Origin: Heterostelium album PN500 | Taxonomy: Eukaryota > Evosea > Eumycetozoa > Acytosteliales > Acytosteliaceae | Direction of reading: 5' to 3' | Assembly (NCBI RefSeq): GCF_000004825.1 | Contig: NW_008805104.1 | Location: 1-64,000, forward strand | DNA length: 64,000 nt | In this document: piece after piece, positions 33,785 to 45,967 of the stretch | Position numbering within the stretch: position 1 is the first letter of the stretch | How the letters are laid out: every line of letters starts with the position of its first letter | Translations under genes and position numbers: made by a program | Notes under the pieces: generated by a model | What the model was told of the DNA's origin: nothing | Database searches by the model: none | The model's input: only the letters and a program-made list of their open reading frames with translations

Positions 33785-35202
33785 TCAAAATATATTAATA
33801 CAAAAAACTAAACCATACATTTTAAAACTTAAATTTAGTAACTTACTCTTGTTTATGAGTTTTAAGATCTATAATATTGACACCGGTTGGAGTCTGGAGA
33901 ATTGGTGACCAGAAGAAATGAATACCCTGTACACCACTGGTGCAATTGAAGAAGTCAGACGATGAAAGATATACCAAGTAAGAATAGACATCGAGATCCG
34001 TTGGATTTATAACCTTGATTTCTTTGCTCGTTTGTTGTACGTAACGGAAGAAAATCTTTCTCCATGGATGATTGAATCTAATTGCTACCTCAGTATTCAT
34101 AAAATCTTCGAATATATGTTCTAAAATAAATAGAATAATAATATTAATATTAATATATATTTATGAACAGAGTCCTTATCTTTTTAATAATTATTATACA
34201 TACTATAAGATTGCATATATCCACGCAATTTAATATGTTTCAATGTTAAATTACTACAATAGAAATATCCATAGAGTTTCTTTTGTTCGGAAACCTCTTT
34301 AACATTCATAAGTTGAGTTGCATTCACTGAGAAACTCAACAATTTGTCTGCCATACTAGCAAAAAACTTGAATCTTGGTGACTGTAGTTATTATTAAAAA
34401 ATATTTAATGAAAAGATTAGTATAAGGAAATTGTTATTAAAATTATATATTTTGTATACTTTACATCTTTAATCTCAAACATTGTTTTACTTGCTTGAAT
34501 TAATTGCCCTAATGTCAATACACCAATTGATTGCATATATTGAATATCATCATCACCAAATCCTTGTAAAACTAATAATAATAATGATAATAGTATAAAA
34601 TGGATTAATAATTAATTTAATTGATGTTGAAAAATAATAATAATAATAATTATTATTATTCAGAAAAACTTACTGGCTAATGAGGAATGAGTATTGATAG
34701 AGTCGATAGAAATCGAATGATTCGAATAGAATTCTGTTGGATTTGCATTCAAAAGGAGTTCTCTGGCAAGCGATTGAATGAGTTCCAACGATGGATCCTC
34801 ATCGATAATACCCTCCAATACAATGGAGAGATCGGTCATAGTTGCCAACGCACCAATGGTTTCAATACCCTGTGCAACCAAAAATTGAATTGATGATAAT
34901 TCATATCCAAAATCAACTATATCAATTTATATCAATTTAAATCAATATTAATATCAATATAAATATAATCTTCAAAAAATAAACAATAATTAATTTTACC
35001 TGTTTCCAATTTAGAAGTGAAATTAACTCTAACTTCAGATTCCTCTTCTTTTTCACTAGCATTACCCAAAGGTTTTCCAAGTTGTTTTTTCACAGCGGTT
35101 CCTTTGAGACTAAGGCCATCAAATGATTTAAGGTTATTACTATTGTTATTATTGTTGTTGTTATTGTTATTATTGTTATTATTGTTATTATTATTATTAT
35201 TA

Positions 35203-35234
<32 letters not shown>

Positions 35235-35648
35235 TTCTAATGATAATAATGATGCTATATATGGGTTGGATTGACCTAGTGGAACTGGAGAGGATTTAAC
35301 AATGGAAGGACCATTTAAGAACTCTTCATCGTCATCGTAGTAATCCATTTCATCTTCATCATCATAGTCAGGCTCATCATCAAAACTCTCACGAATTGCA
35401 GATTGTTCAATTTTCTTGTCAGTCACATTGCTATTGTTGTTGCTGTTGCTGCTGTTGCTGCTGTTGTCATTTGATTCAACAATGAGATTTTCATTTTCAT
35501 TGTCATTGTCATTGTCATCACCAACAACGAAATCATCAAGATCATTATTATTACTATTGTTGTTATTGTTATTGTTATTGTTATTATTATTATTATTGGT
35601 ATTACATATTTTAATGTTATTATTATCTAATGTATATACAGGTTCCAT
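33496..35648 (-). CDS. Six-exon protein of unknown function with Asn tracts
   Basis: Exons 35648-35000, 34916-34674, 34571-34465, 34381-34204, 34120-33847 and 33742-33496 join in phase (565 residues). The first 215 residues are disordered: Asn runs coded by mixed AAT and AAC, acidic DDEPDYDDEDEMDYYDDDEE and a short KSFDGLSLKGTAVKKQLGKP island. The folded part starts VDFGYELSSIQFLVAQGIET and has IGALATMTDLSIVLEGII, then GFGDDDIQYMQSIGVLTLGQ, which has the look of a helix-hairpin-helix or SAM-like unit. Later come KKLYGYFYCSNLTLKHIKLR, HPWRKIFFRYVQQ and FFWSPILQTPTGVNII. I recognise no family. The last intron holds a TTA repeat. It diverges from the NEMF gene. Confidence 0.8.
33749..33781. repeat. 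(TTA)n microsatellite in last intron
   Basis: About 11 TTA units, wholly inside the intron between the last two exons of the unknown gene. Confidence 0.8.
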
Positions 35649-36097
35649 TTTCTTTGTTTATTTCTAAAATATAAAGTATAAAATAAAAATATAATATAAC
35701 AAACAATATGGACTATATATCTTTATAGGAACAAATACAATAACAAAAAGAGGTTTGTTTTAGTGTTTTTAGTGGTGAAGGAATCAGCTCATCATCATCA
35801 TTGATCAATTTAACAATAATTTCTTGAATAATTAATTTTTTTGATTTTGAGGAGAGGATTTTCTTGTTTTTTTTCACAAAATTTTCTAACAATTTTTTTA
35901 AATTAATAAAACAGCACAACACAGCACACACACATTTAAATATAAATATTTAATAGAAATATTCATAGTTTATAGTTGTTGTTGTGTTATTTTATTTTTA
36001 TTTCGTTTTTTAATATTAATTCAACAACACTTCACTTTAATATTTAGATATTTCAACTTTTTTTTTTTTTGTAATATATATATTAAAAGAAAGAAAA

Positions 36098-39000
36098 ATG
36101 CCAAAGACAAGATTTTCATCAGTTGATATTAGAACAACAGTTAGTAATCTACAGAGAACTGTCATTGGTCTGAGATTGGCAAATGTATACGATCTAAGTC
36201 CACGTGTATTTCTCTTTAAACTTTCGAAACCAGAGTTGAAGAAACAGCTGATCATTGAATCTGGTATTCGTGTTCACAGTACAAACTTTACAAGAGATAA
36301 GGGTGATCATACACCTGCACCATTCTCAATCACCGTAAGTAATTTTACATAAAAAACATAGTTATCAATCAGATTTACTAATTTTTGTTATTGTTATTAT
36401 TATTATCATCATTCAAGTTGAGAAAATATTTGAAAACAAAAAGATTAGAGAGTGTAAAACAACTTGGAGTAGATAGAATCATTGATTTCACATTTGGATC
36501 GGGTGTAGCTACTCAACATCTTATTATAGAGTTATTCTCAATTGTATGTGTTATCATCCATTATTACTATTACTATTATTATTATGATTATCATTGATAT
36601 TAACAATTGCTAATGATAATAGGGTAATATTATATTGACAGATGGAGATTACAAGGTGATTGCAATTCTACGTACACATCAATTCACAGAGAACGATAAT
36701 ATTGCGGTGGGAGATGTATATCCCGTTGAGAAAGCAAAGAAACCAACTACTTTTACACCAGAGTTGATTAATGAACTACTGGAGAAATCAGAGAAGAAAG
36801 ATAATCTCAAACAGATTTTCAATAAGGCGTTGGATTTCGGTCCGGAACTCATTGAGCATTGTCTTTTGGATGCCGGTTTGTCACCGAATCAAAAGTTGGA
36901 GAGTTACGATCGTGCCAACAACGAGAAGCTGATTCAAGCGTTTGTCGAAGGCCAGAAGATTTTCAATGTGACGATGCAGTCGCGTGGATACATTGTGTTG
37001 CGTCCGCCAAAGACACCGACCGACACCACTGTCATCTACGAGGAGTTTGTCCCGTTTCTCTACAAGCAGTATCACTCGAAGCCGAACCAGGAGTACGATA
37101 GTTTCGATCAGGCTGTAGATCAATTCTTCTCGGAGATCGAAGCGCAGCGTGTCGAACAACAGCGGATCGCGCAGGAGCAGACCGTCCTGAAGAAGTTGGA
37201 CAAGGTTCGTGAAGATCAGCAGCGTCGTATCGACTCGTTGTTTGCTGCCGAGGCAGACAATGTCAGAAAGGCACAGTTGATCGAAGCGAATCTGCAGGAG
37301 GTCGACCAGTGTATCACTATTATCAAGTCGGGTGTCAATGCCTCGATGGACTGGACTGCACTTTCGCAGCTGCTGAAAGAAGAGAAAAAGAAGAATCCCT
37401 ACTCAGTCGCCAATATCATTCACAAGCTAAAGTTGGAGTCGAATCAAATTCAATTGGCGTTGAACGATAACTACGATGACGATTACGATGAGGATGAAGA
37501 CGACGATGAGGAGGAGGAGAAGAAACAACAAAAGAAGGATAAAAAGAAACCGACTCTGGTCGATGTAAATATTGCGCTGACTGCATATGCCAATGCAAGA
37601 GAGTATTACGATAGTAAGAAACACGCCAATGAGAAGGCAAACAAGACTATCCAGCAGGCAGAGTTTGCTATGAAAGCGGCAGAGAAGAAGACAAGACAGC
37701 AGCTGAGCGAGGTAAAAGCCAAGTCCGCTATGATTCAGATGCGTAAGGTATTCTGGTTTGAAAAGTTCCATTGGTTCCTCAGTTCCGATAACTACTTGGT
37801 GATCAGTGGTAAAGATGCTCAACAGAATGAAATGCTCTTTAAAAAGTATTTGGAGAAAGACGATATCTATGTGCATGCCGATATTTTTGGTTCGACATCC
37901 TGTGTCATCAAGAATCATGGTGGTGGCGCCATTCCACCAAATACACTGATCCAAGCTGGTACCATGACAATGTGTTACAGTAATGCCTGGAGTGCCAAAG
38001 TAGTTACCAGTGCCTACTGGGTCTATGCCAATCAAGTCAGTAAGACCGCGCCATCCGGTGAGTTCTTGACGACCGGTTCATTCATGATTCGTGGTAAGAA
38101 GAACTACCTTCCACACTCACAGCTGGTCATGGGATTTGGATTCATGTTCAAACTCGACGAGAGTTGCATTGCCAATCACATTGGTGAGCGTGCTCCTTCC
38201 AACGCTGCGTTGGAGCTCGAGGATGAAGGTGCGCCAATGGAGGAAGAAGTACCAGCTGAAAAGAAACTGAGAAAATTCGAGAGATCCAAGTTGAAGAAGG
38301 AACAAGAAGAGGAGGCCTTCATGGAGAAGGATGGTATGGATGTATCGGAGCAGCTCACAACTACAACCACTACCACCACTGCCACTGGAAATGTACTTGG
38401 AGAGTCGACCGACAGTACTGCTAGCAATAAGTATCGTATTAAATTGGTTAGCAGTTTCCATGAGCCAGAGGACGACGATGAAGAAGAAACAGCTACCAAT
38501 GAAGGCGAGGGAGAAGGAGATTCGAAATCTCAGAAAACAAAACCAGCAATGTCTGCTCATCAGCGTAAACAACTCAAGAAAGAAAAAGAAAGATTGGAAA
38601 AAGGAATCACTGAAGAACCTGCTGCACCACAAGAACCAGCGCAACCCAAAGAAAAGAAACCAAAGCAAGAGCCAACCAAGCATCTTACACTTGGTCAGAA
38701 GAACAAGTTGAAGAAGATCAAGGAGAAATATGGTGATCAAGATGAAGAAGAGAGAAAGGAGAGATTAGAGTTGCTTGGATCAATGGGTGCCAAGAAGGAT
38801 AAGAAGAAAGACAAGAAAAAGGATAAGGATGTTAAAGGTGGAAAGGGTGGTAAGGGTGGAAAACCAGATCCAAAGAGTGGATCGTCCAACAACAAAGGAG
38901 GAGCAACAACAGAAAAGAAATCAACAGCAGATAAACCATCAACCACTACTACAACCACAACTACGCCAAAGAATGTAACACAGGAATCAAAGGAAGTAGA

Positions 39001-39691
39001 GGCAGTAGCAGAAAAGTTGGAAGAACAAGTCAAGATTGAAGACAACTTTGTAGAGGAAGATATTTCAAGTGATAGTGAAGACGATGTCGAAGGTGAGACC
39101 AACGAAGAAGTCAAGAAAGAAAGATTAAAGAGAAAAGAAAAGAGAGAACAGAAGCTCAGGGAACAAGAAGAGATCAAACAACTTTTGGAAGAGGAAAACT
39201 TGGCACCCGCTTTGGAATCCGATAATATCTCCAACATTGATACTCTCACAGGACAACCTTTGGAGCACGATATCCTTCACTTTGCCATCCCTGTCGTCGG
39301 CCCATACTCTATCTTTACCAACTACAAATACAAGGTCAAGCTGACACCAGGTCACCAGAAGAGAGGAAAGGCTGCCAAACAAGCAGTACAAGTACTTCTT
39401 CAGAATCCAAATCTCACCAACCGCGAAAAAGAGTTGATCAAGAACATCAAGGACGAAGAAGTCTCTGCCAACATGTTGGCAGACGTCAGACTACATGCAC
39501 CAAACCTGCTCGCCGCCAAGAAGAAAGAGAAACAAATGAAGAAAGAGCTGGCAAAGGAAAAGTCAAACGAAGAGGCTGCGGCCAGAGAAGAGAAGAAGCA
39601 AGCAGCGGCTGCTTCCAATCAGAAAGATGATCACAAAGAAAAGAAACAACAAAACACTGGAAAAAAAGATAATAAATCAGATAAGAAATAG
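36098..39691 (+). CDS. NEMF / Rqc2 ribosome quality-control factor
   Basis: Three exons, 36098-36334, 36418-36543 and 36623-39691, join in phase (1143 residues). NEMF/Rqc2 binds stalled 60S subunits with Listerin/Ltn1 and adds C-terminal tails to the stuck chain. The NFACT-N start [20 protein letters not shown] has the conserved Arg and Asp of the family, and [20 protein letters not shown] with [16 protein letters not shown] continues it. A charged coiled coil follows. The NFACT-R domain reads [20 protein letters not shown], then [19 protein letters not shown] and [13 protein letters not shown]. The C-terminal NFACT-C part is [20 protein letters not shown], then [13 protein letters not shown]. 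Between them lie Lys/Glu-rich and Thr-rich linkers. Its stop is 133 bases from that of the convergent CBS gene. Confidence 0.95.
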
Positions 39692-39824
39692 TTTTGTTTG
39701 AAAAACACCAGTTCATTTTTTTTTTTTGATTATTCCCATCTATACTTTTATTTAAAGAAAAGGAAGTTTGTTTTGTTTTTATATATATACATATTGAAAA
39801 TGTTTAATAGTAATTGTTAATTAT

Positions 39825-41520
39825 TTAACAATTTAAGAGTGCAGCAACAATATCTGAAATTGTTGTAACTGTTATTGGTCTATAATATCCATCTACCATA
39901 TATACTCTTTGTGAATTGTTATCACACATTAAATTTAAAACGTCTACCAAAGTTTCATTTTCCTTAATAACAGCAGGTGTTTTAATTTCTCCCTGGAAAA
40001 AAAAAAAAAGTTTTTTTGTTTGTTAATCATTATTATTCTGTTAGTTCACATATAACATTTTAAATAACATACATTATATTTCTCTAATAAGAAATCGAAA
40101 ATTGACTTATTACTGAAATTTATTTTATCTATAGGTACATTCTTTATAGAAATAGATTGGTTAGTAAATAAATATATATATATAAAGAATTGATATCATA
40201 CTCTTAAATCTCTTGAATCTACAGAGGTTAGTAATCTTCCATTGTCTTTATCAACAATGGCAATACCTGTGATTCTATTGGCAAGTAGAATTGAGAAAGC
40301 CTCTGATGATTTTGCATCAGAATTTAATGTAATTACTGGATGTAGCAATTTAAGTTCTTTTGTTTTCTTTGTAGAGTTACCATTGAATAAATGAATATTT
40401 CTTTGCGATATATACATTATATCTGTTAATGAAAACAATCCCACTATTTCATCTATTATATTGATAAGTTAGTTTCAAACTTCAAGAACTACTTTATCAT
40501 GATGTTGAAAAATACTTACTTTTTGAATTTAATACAGGTAATCTATGGGATTTAAAGGGTGTCGTTGGTTTTAATAATAACTCTGTTGCTCTTAATAGAG
40601 AGTAATCTTCTGGAATTTTATCTATTGTTGATTGTAATGGATCTAAATGGAGATTAATAAAAAGTAAAACTTTTTTTTTTTTTTGATAGTTGGTTGGTTG
40701 TTTTTTTATATTAATATTTACTTAGAGCTTGTTTGATGGATTGTTGATATGTATGAGGACTACCATGAGACAGAGAGTAGGAATATGATTGCTTATGTCT
40801 TCTTGATATAGAGAATAACAATGCTAATATATCTAATAGATCGACAACACCTTTTATTTTGAATGTATCTTCGTCCGACTGAAAGCTATTTCCTTTGTTA
40901 ACATTGGTAACTGTATGTTCAAGATCGATCGTTGGTATTGGTGACGAAATAGGTGATGTACTTCTTTCGATAACTGGGGCAGATAAGATTGAATTATTTC
41001 TAAATATCTGAAAAAGTAAAGTAAATGAATTAACATTTGAAAAGACGATTTTTAAAGGTTGAATTATTGATATTCTTACATTTAAACAATCGGATATAGT
41101 TGTATCTGTATTTACCAAGATAAGATCAGCTGGCATTGGTGATCGAGCCGATGTATTTCTCTGAAGATGAAATTCTTTTGATTTTCGAAACAGCAGGAAT
41201 TCTCGCACCGATATCGAGTTGAGAAGATTCGTCCATTTCGAGGTGACGAGAAACACCTGAATATAGTCAAGTGGTGATTTGAAGTGTAGTTTACTCATGG
41301 ACTCTGGTAGATATTTCAATCGCTTTGCATTCGTTATGCAACTGTTCGTATCGCTACCACCACTGCTACTGCCACCGCCTCCCACCTCTCCATCGCTATC
41401 GGCGCCATCGCTTCCAGAATCATTTTGAGGATGTTGATTTATAACTCTTTCCTCCTCCTCTCTATCGCTTATTCTCATTTGCTCCACACTGAATCTTTCA
41501 AGTTTTTCACCCGACATCAT
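39825..41520 (-). CDS. CBS-domain (AMPK gamma-like) protein
   Basis: Six exons, 41520-41080, 41007-40722, 40642-40520, 40452-40202, 40141-40073 and 39992-39825, join in phase (445 residues). CBS domains bind adenine nucleotides; pairs form Bateman modules as in AMPK gamma. After an acidic, Gly/Ser-rich head, the CBS-like units can be followed by their typical endings: SILSAPVIERS with IKGVVDLLDILALLF, HRLPVLNSK with IVGLFSLTDIMYI, ITGIAIVDKDNGRLLTSVDS with RDLR, and SQRVYMVDGYYRPITVTTIS with DIVAALL. So four CBS repeats are likely, as in AMPK gamma and SNF4. Whether it is the true gamma subunit or a relative such as the SDS23 type is open. The first intron (72 bases) has no stop and keeps frame. 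Confidence 0.8.
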
Positions 41521-42459
41521 TGATTACAAATGAACCACACTCTTCTCTTCTATCTTTCTATCTCTATATCCCAAACTATAAATATTTATATATGCTTGCA
41601 AACAATAAACAAATAATATTATTAAAAAAAACCAAATAACTAAACAATATATACAGAAATCATTATATAACTTTTATCTAGTAATAAATAAATATATAAG
41701 TATGTTTAAAGTAATTAAAGAGTTAACTTTTTACTTTTAGTTTTAGTCACTATTTATTTTATTGAATGTTGTTGTTGTTGTTGATGATGATGTCTACTAT
41801 ATATTATTTGTTCAATACAAACATATAGGAAAGTAAACATTAAATGAATTATGTGTACGATGTAATGATGTTGAAAAAAAATTATAAGGTGGCAATTAAT
41901 TATAATATTAATAATATTTAAATCTCCAAGCAAATTTTTAAATTGAAAATTTTTTTTACCTAAATAAGCTATTTTTTATTCAAACTTCAAACAATTTTTA
42001 TATGAATATTTTTTTTGATAAACCACCCATCACCCCATCCAATTTTTTTTTGAATAACACAATTGTGCTCTTCAAACAAACAACAATTTTCTGTATTTGT
42101 TTGGTAGTTGTTTTGTTTTTTTTTGAAGAAAGATCTCATATCAAATATATCTCCATATCTGATTTTATTTATTCTATTTGTTTGATAAAAAACATTTTAT
42201 AAAACAAATTCAATTTAAATATAATATTATTTATGTATGTTGGTTATATTGTTGTATTGTAATGTATTTTTGTTTGTTAAATCTCGATCAATCTATTTAG
42301 AATTTATGATTCTCGAAAAGTTGATTAACTTACCAAACCATTTTGATTGATTACTACAACCTACTATTTTTTTGTTATTTTTCTTTTTAGTTTAGTTTGG
42401 TTTAGTTGGTTTTATATATTTACTATTTTTTTTTATTCTTTTTATTTTTTTAGTTTATT
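41521..42459. other. Spacer, nothing seen
   Basis: Upstream of the CBS gene and downstream of SmB. AT-rich with a few TTG repeats near 41768. The 66-residue frame at 42002-42202 is Phe/Ile-rich from T runs and unlikely to be real. Confidence 0.5.
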
Positions 42460-43206
42460 TTATTCTTGTTGATGTGGTGGGAATGGTGGTGGTACTCCGG
42501 GTGGGAATCCACGTCCCATTCCTGGTATGATTCCTGGTGGTGGTACTCCGGGTGGGAATCCACGACCCATTGCACCTGGTGGAGGTGGTGGCATCATTCC
42601 GGGTGGGAACACACCGCCGGGTGGTGGTGGCATCATTCCGGGTGGGAATCCACGACCCATTGGACCACCTGGTGGAGGTGGTGGCATCATACCGGGTGGG
42701 AATCCACGACCCATTGGACCGCCAGGTGGAGGTGGCATCATTCCGGGTGGGAAGCCACGACCGACCGGACCACCCTGTGGCATCATGGAACCGGGTGCAG
42801 CAGAGCCAACTCCACGCACCGGTCCAGTCAGACCGACTGGATTGTTAGCGCCTGGTGGTGCACCACCACCGCTTGTCATCATCATTCCACGACCGACTGC
42901 ACGACCTATACCGGGACCGCCTGGCACCTGTGGTGCAACCTTGGCTTTGACCTCTTCGGGAGGTGGTGACTCTGCAGACAACGAAACAACGGTTTCACCT
43001 CTAATCAAAACCATACCAAGAGTACGCTTCTCCTCACGATCTTCCTTTCCCTTTTGCTTGATACGTCTGAATTCCTCTGCATCGCAAATCACAACATTCA
43101 TATGTTTATCGAAAGCTAGAAATCTACCGACAATCACTCTACCATCTTGAATAGTAACTCTAATTCTCCAATTAATGAATTGGAGCATTTTACTACTCTT
43201 TGGCAT
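42460..43206 (-). CDS. Small nuclear ribonucleoprotein SmB/B'
   Basis: Single exon, 248 residues. SmB is one of the seven Sm core proteins of U1, U2, U4 and U5 snRNPs. The Sm1 motif is RIRVTIQDGRVIVGRFLAFD with KHMNVVICDAEEF, and Sm2 is KRTLGMVLIRGETVVSLSAE. The rest is Gly/Pro/Met-rich with repeats of GRGFPPGMMPPPP (about six), comparable to the proline-rich tail of human SmB. The repeats are close at DNA level, so copy number may vary between strains. It is transcribed away from the three-RRM gene's 3' end, 1.25 kb away. Confidence 0.96.
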   Translation of the reverse strand: MPKSSKMLQFINWRIRVTIQDGRVIVGRFLAFDKHMNVVICDAEEFRRIKQKGKEDREEKRTLGMVLIRGETVVSLSAESPPPEEVKAKVAPQVPGGPGIGRAVGRGMMMTSGGGAPPGANNPVGLTGPVRGVGSAAPGSMMPQGGPVGRGFPPGMMPPPPGGPMGRGFPPGMMPPPPPGGPMGRGFPPGMMPPPPGGVFPPGMMPPPPPGAMGRGFPPGVPPPGIIPGMGRGFPPGVPPPFPPHQQE

Positions 43207-43567
43207 ACTCTATATATATATATATATAATGATTATAATGATTAAAATGATGAGTTAGTTAGTAAAGAAAGACAAATGTAATTATTACATTTTGTATTAT
43301 TAGAATATATATTCATACCATTTTTTATTCTGTTTTTATAATCTAGATAGTAGTGTAAATGTTAAATAAATATATATGAAAGAAAAGATAGATAGGATTG
43401 TATATAATATATCTATTGAATCGAAATTGAATCTAACAGTAAAAGTTGTATTTTTTTTTTTGTAGATGTTTTTTTTGATTTGGGAATGTAAAAATAGCAG
43501 TAGATTAGATCTAATATGTGATCAGTTTAACAGCAATGAATGATTCCCAAGATAAATTGAAAAAAGG

Positions 43568-43594
43568 CAAGGTTATTTATATTTTATAACCTTG
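43568..43594. repeat. Inverted repeat, 9-bp arms
   Basis: CAAGGTTAT and ATAACCTTG around a 9-base AT loop, in the otherwise empty 1.25-kb stretch 43207-44456 between SmB and the three-RRM gene. It may be a hairpin or a factor site. The rest of this stretch has T runs and no ORF. Confidence 0.6.
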
Positions 43595-44456
43595 ATGAAC
43601 TTTACTTTTAAAGACTGGTTATGAAATTAAAATTAAAAGATGATTACAAAGAAACAAAAAGTTACTGTTTTTTGTTGTTTTTTTTTTTTCTAAAATTCAA
43701 ATTTTTTTTCAAAACCGATTGTTGAAATTCAAGCTGTTTAAAGACAAAATTATTTATTTTCATCATCAAGTCTACGAACATTTCAATTTAATCATTATTT
43801 GATTATTGAAATGATATAATTATACATTGTAAGAATACGACAGCAAATGCATTCAAAAGATAGAACAACCAGAGTGGATAAACAAACAACACACGACATA
43901 GGACCTCATTTTCAATTTGGGGTGAATATAGAAAATATCAATATTGCGAAATAGTTTATTTTAGTTTATTTATTTTTGGAATTATTTATACTTTATAAAT
44001 CCAAAGATTATTATAATCATAGTTCAATCACAAACTCTTAATGTTGTATATACTTATTCACCCCAAAGTCAAAATTTGAGGGAGTTACATTAATCAGAGT
44101 TCCTTTTTAGCTTCAAATAAAATCTGTAATAGAAGTGATGAATACTCACAATTTATTATGTTACCACAAGTTTCTAGAAACAGTATCAAAAGTTTGCAAA
44201 GACAAAAAGAGGCGAGAAAAACAATATAGTTAAATTTGAATTAATTATCAATCTAATTGTAATCTTTATTCAATTAAAAAAAAAAATATAAAATTTAATA
44301 ATTTATAATATATCTATTTGTGAAGATTTTTTTTTTTTTTTTTTGTATTGGATATATTACAAAGATATGTGTGGATACATTTATTTATATAAGGTAGGTG
44401 TAGTGTGTATATATATATATTTTTTTAATTTTGGAAGAGGTATACCTTATTTTGAT

Positions 44457-45936
44457 TTAAAAATGGGTATTATTGTTTAATGACAATGCATTTTGATTGT
44501 AAGCAGAGTTGAAGTTTGAACGTAATTGAGTTTGTGAAGGGATTCCGATAGATTGAATGGGTTGATCATGATGGTGATCAATGCCATTTGTTGATCTTTG
44601 CATTATCTTGTTTGGAGTTGACAACGAAAGGTTTTGATGACCATTGATGTGTGCATCACCGGTAGAAGAATACTCAAAAGGACTGCTGCGGCTTAGTGCA
44701 GTTTGATATTTGGGTTGTTGATGTTGTTGTTGATGATGATTATGATTATGATTATTATGACTTGAGTGTTGGTTGTGGTTGAGTTGATGTGCTTGCTGTG
44801 TAAAATAAACAGGTTGATGCTGTCTTGTGTTTAAGATGATTTGTTGAATATCTTGCCATTCACTATAGGGTTGATCCATATTGGACAATAGTGAATTGCT
44901 GTTATTTTGGTTGTGACCATTGCTGTTATTGTGGTTGTTGTTATTGGTGTTGTTGTTGGTGTTGTTGTTGTTGTTGTTGTTTGGTTGGAATTGTTGATAT
45001 TGTCTCTTTAATTGTTGTATATATTGATATTGTTCAAATGAGTCATTGAATTGAGACTTGTTTGACTCTTGTGAGTTTGCAAGTGACCTTGATGAATTGC
45101 CATTGGTATTGCCGTTTCCGTGGTTGTTGTGATGATACCAATTTGAATCGTATTGTGGGGCGTTGTTGTTGTCCTCATCCAAATTCAAATTGGGTGTTGA
45201 TGGTGATCCGTGGTTCCAATTCGAGCCAACAGGTGATTGGAATCGCTTAATAGAGTTGGAATTGTTAGAAAATACATGGTGGTTGGGTGATGGTGATGTA
45301 TTTAAGTGTGAATAGTCGATTCCATTGGTGTTTATAGAGTTGTTGTTTGTTGACATATGGAATAGGGATGGGGATGACCATGGTTGTTGTTCTCTTGGTG
45401 AAGTTGGTGATGAATTTGACGATGCAGACGAGGCAGGGGACTGGAATATAAAATTGCCGTTGGATTGCGCGCCTACTGTCGCTGGCGATGGAATGAGTCC
45501 ACTGGCAGATCCTACACCAATGTGATGGGCAGAGTTGTTTCCAGACGACTGGGTAGGTGATTGCAAAAGTTGGTTATATAAAAAGTTGTTTGATTGCTGT
45601 GGAGGTGAAGGTGATGGTTTAAAGGTACTACCATTGGAGTTTTGTTGTCTCCATAGGTTGGTATTGGTAGAGTGAAGAGGAGGTGATAAAGGATTATTAT
45701 TACAATTGTTATTGGTAGTGTTGGTGTTGTTTGATTGCATTTGATTTGGTGTGACTTGTCTGATAGGTGGTTGTTGTCCTATCACAGATGTTAGATTTTG
45801 TTGTGATGTTCTTAACTTTGGTTGTTGTTGTTGTTGTTGATATTGTTGTTGTTGTTGTTGTGGTGGTGATGTATTGTTATTGAGTGATTTTGTCTGACTG
45901 TTACGAAGAGAATTACCATTCTGACTGTTATTGTTG

Positions 45937-45967
<31 letters not shown>

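Noticed and set aside
42466-42969. Trp-rich plus-strand frame opposite SmB
   Set aside because: Mirror of the Gly/Pro/Met repeats of SmB; the Sm motifs fix the coding strand.
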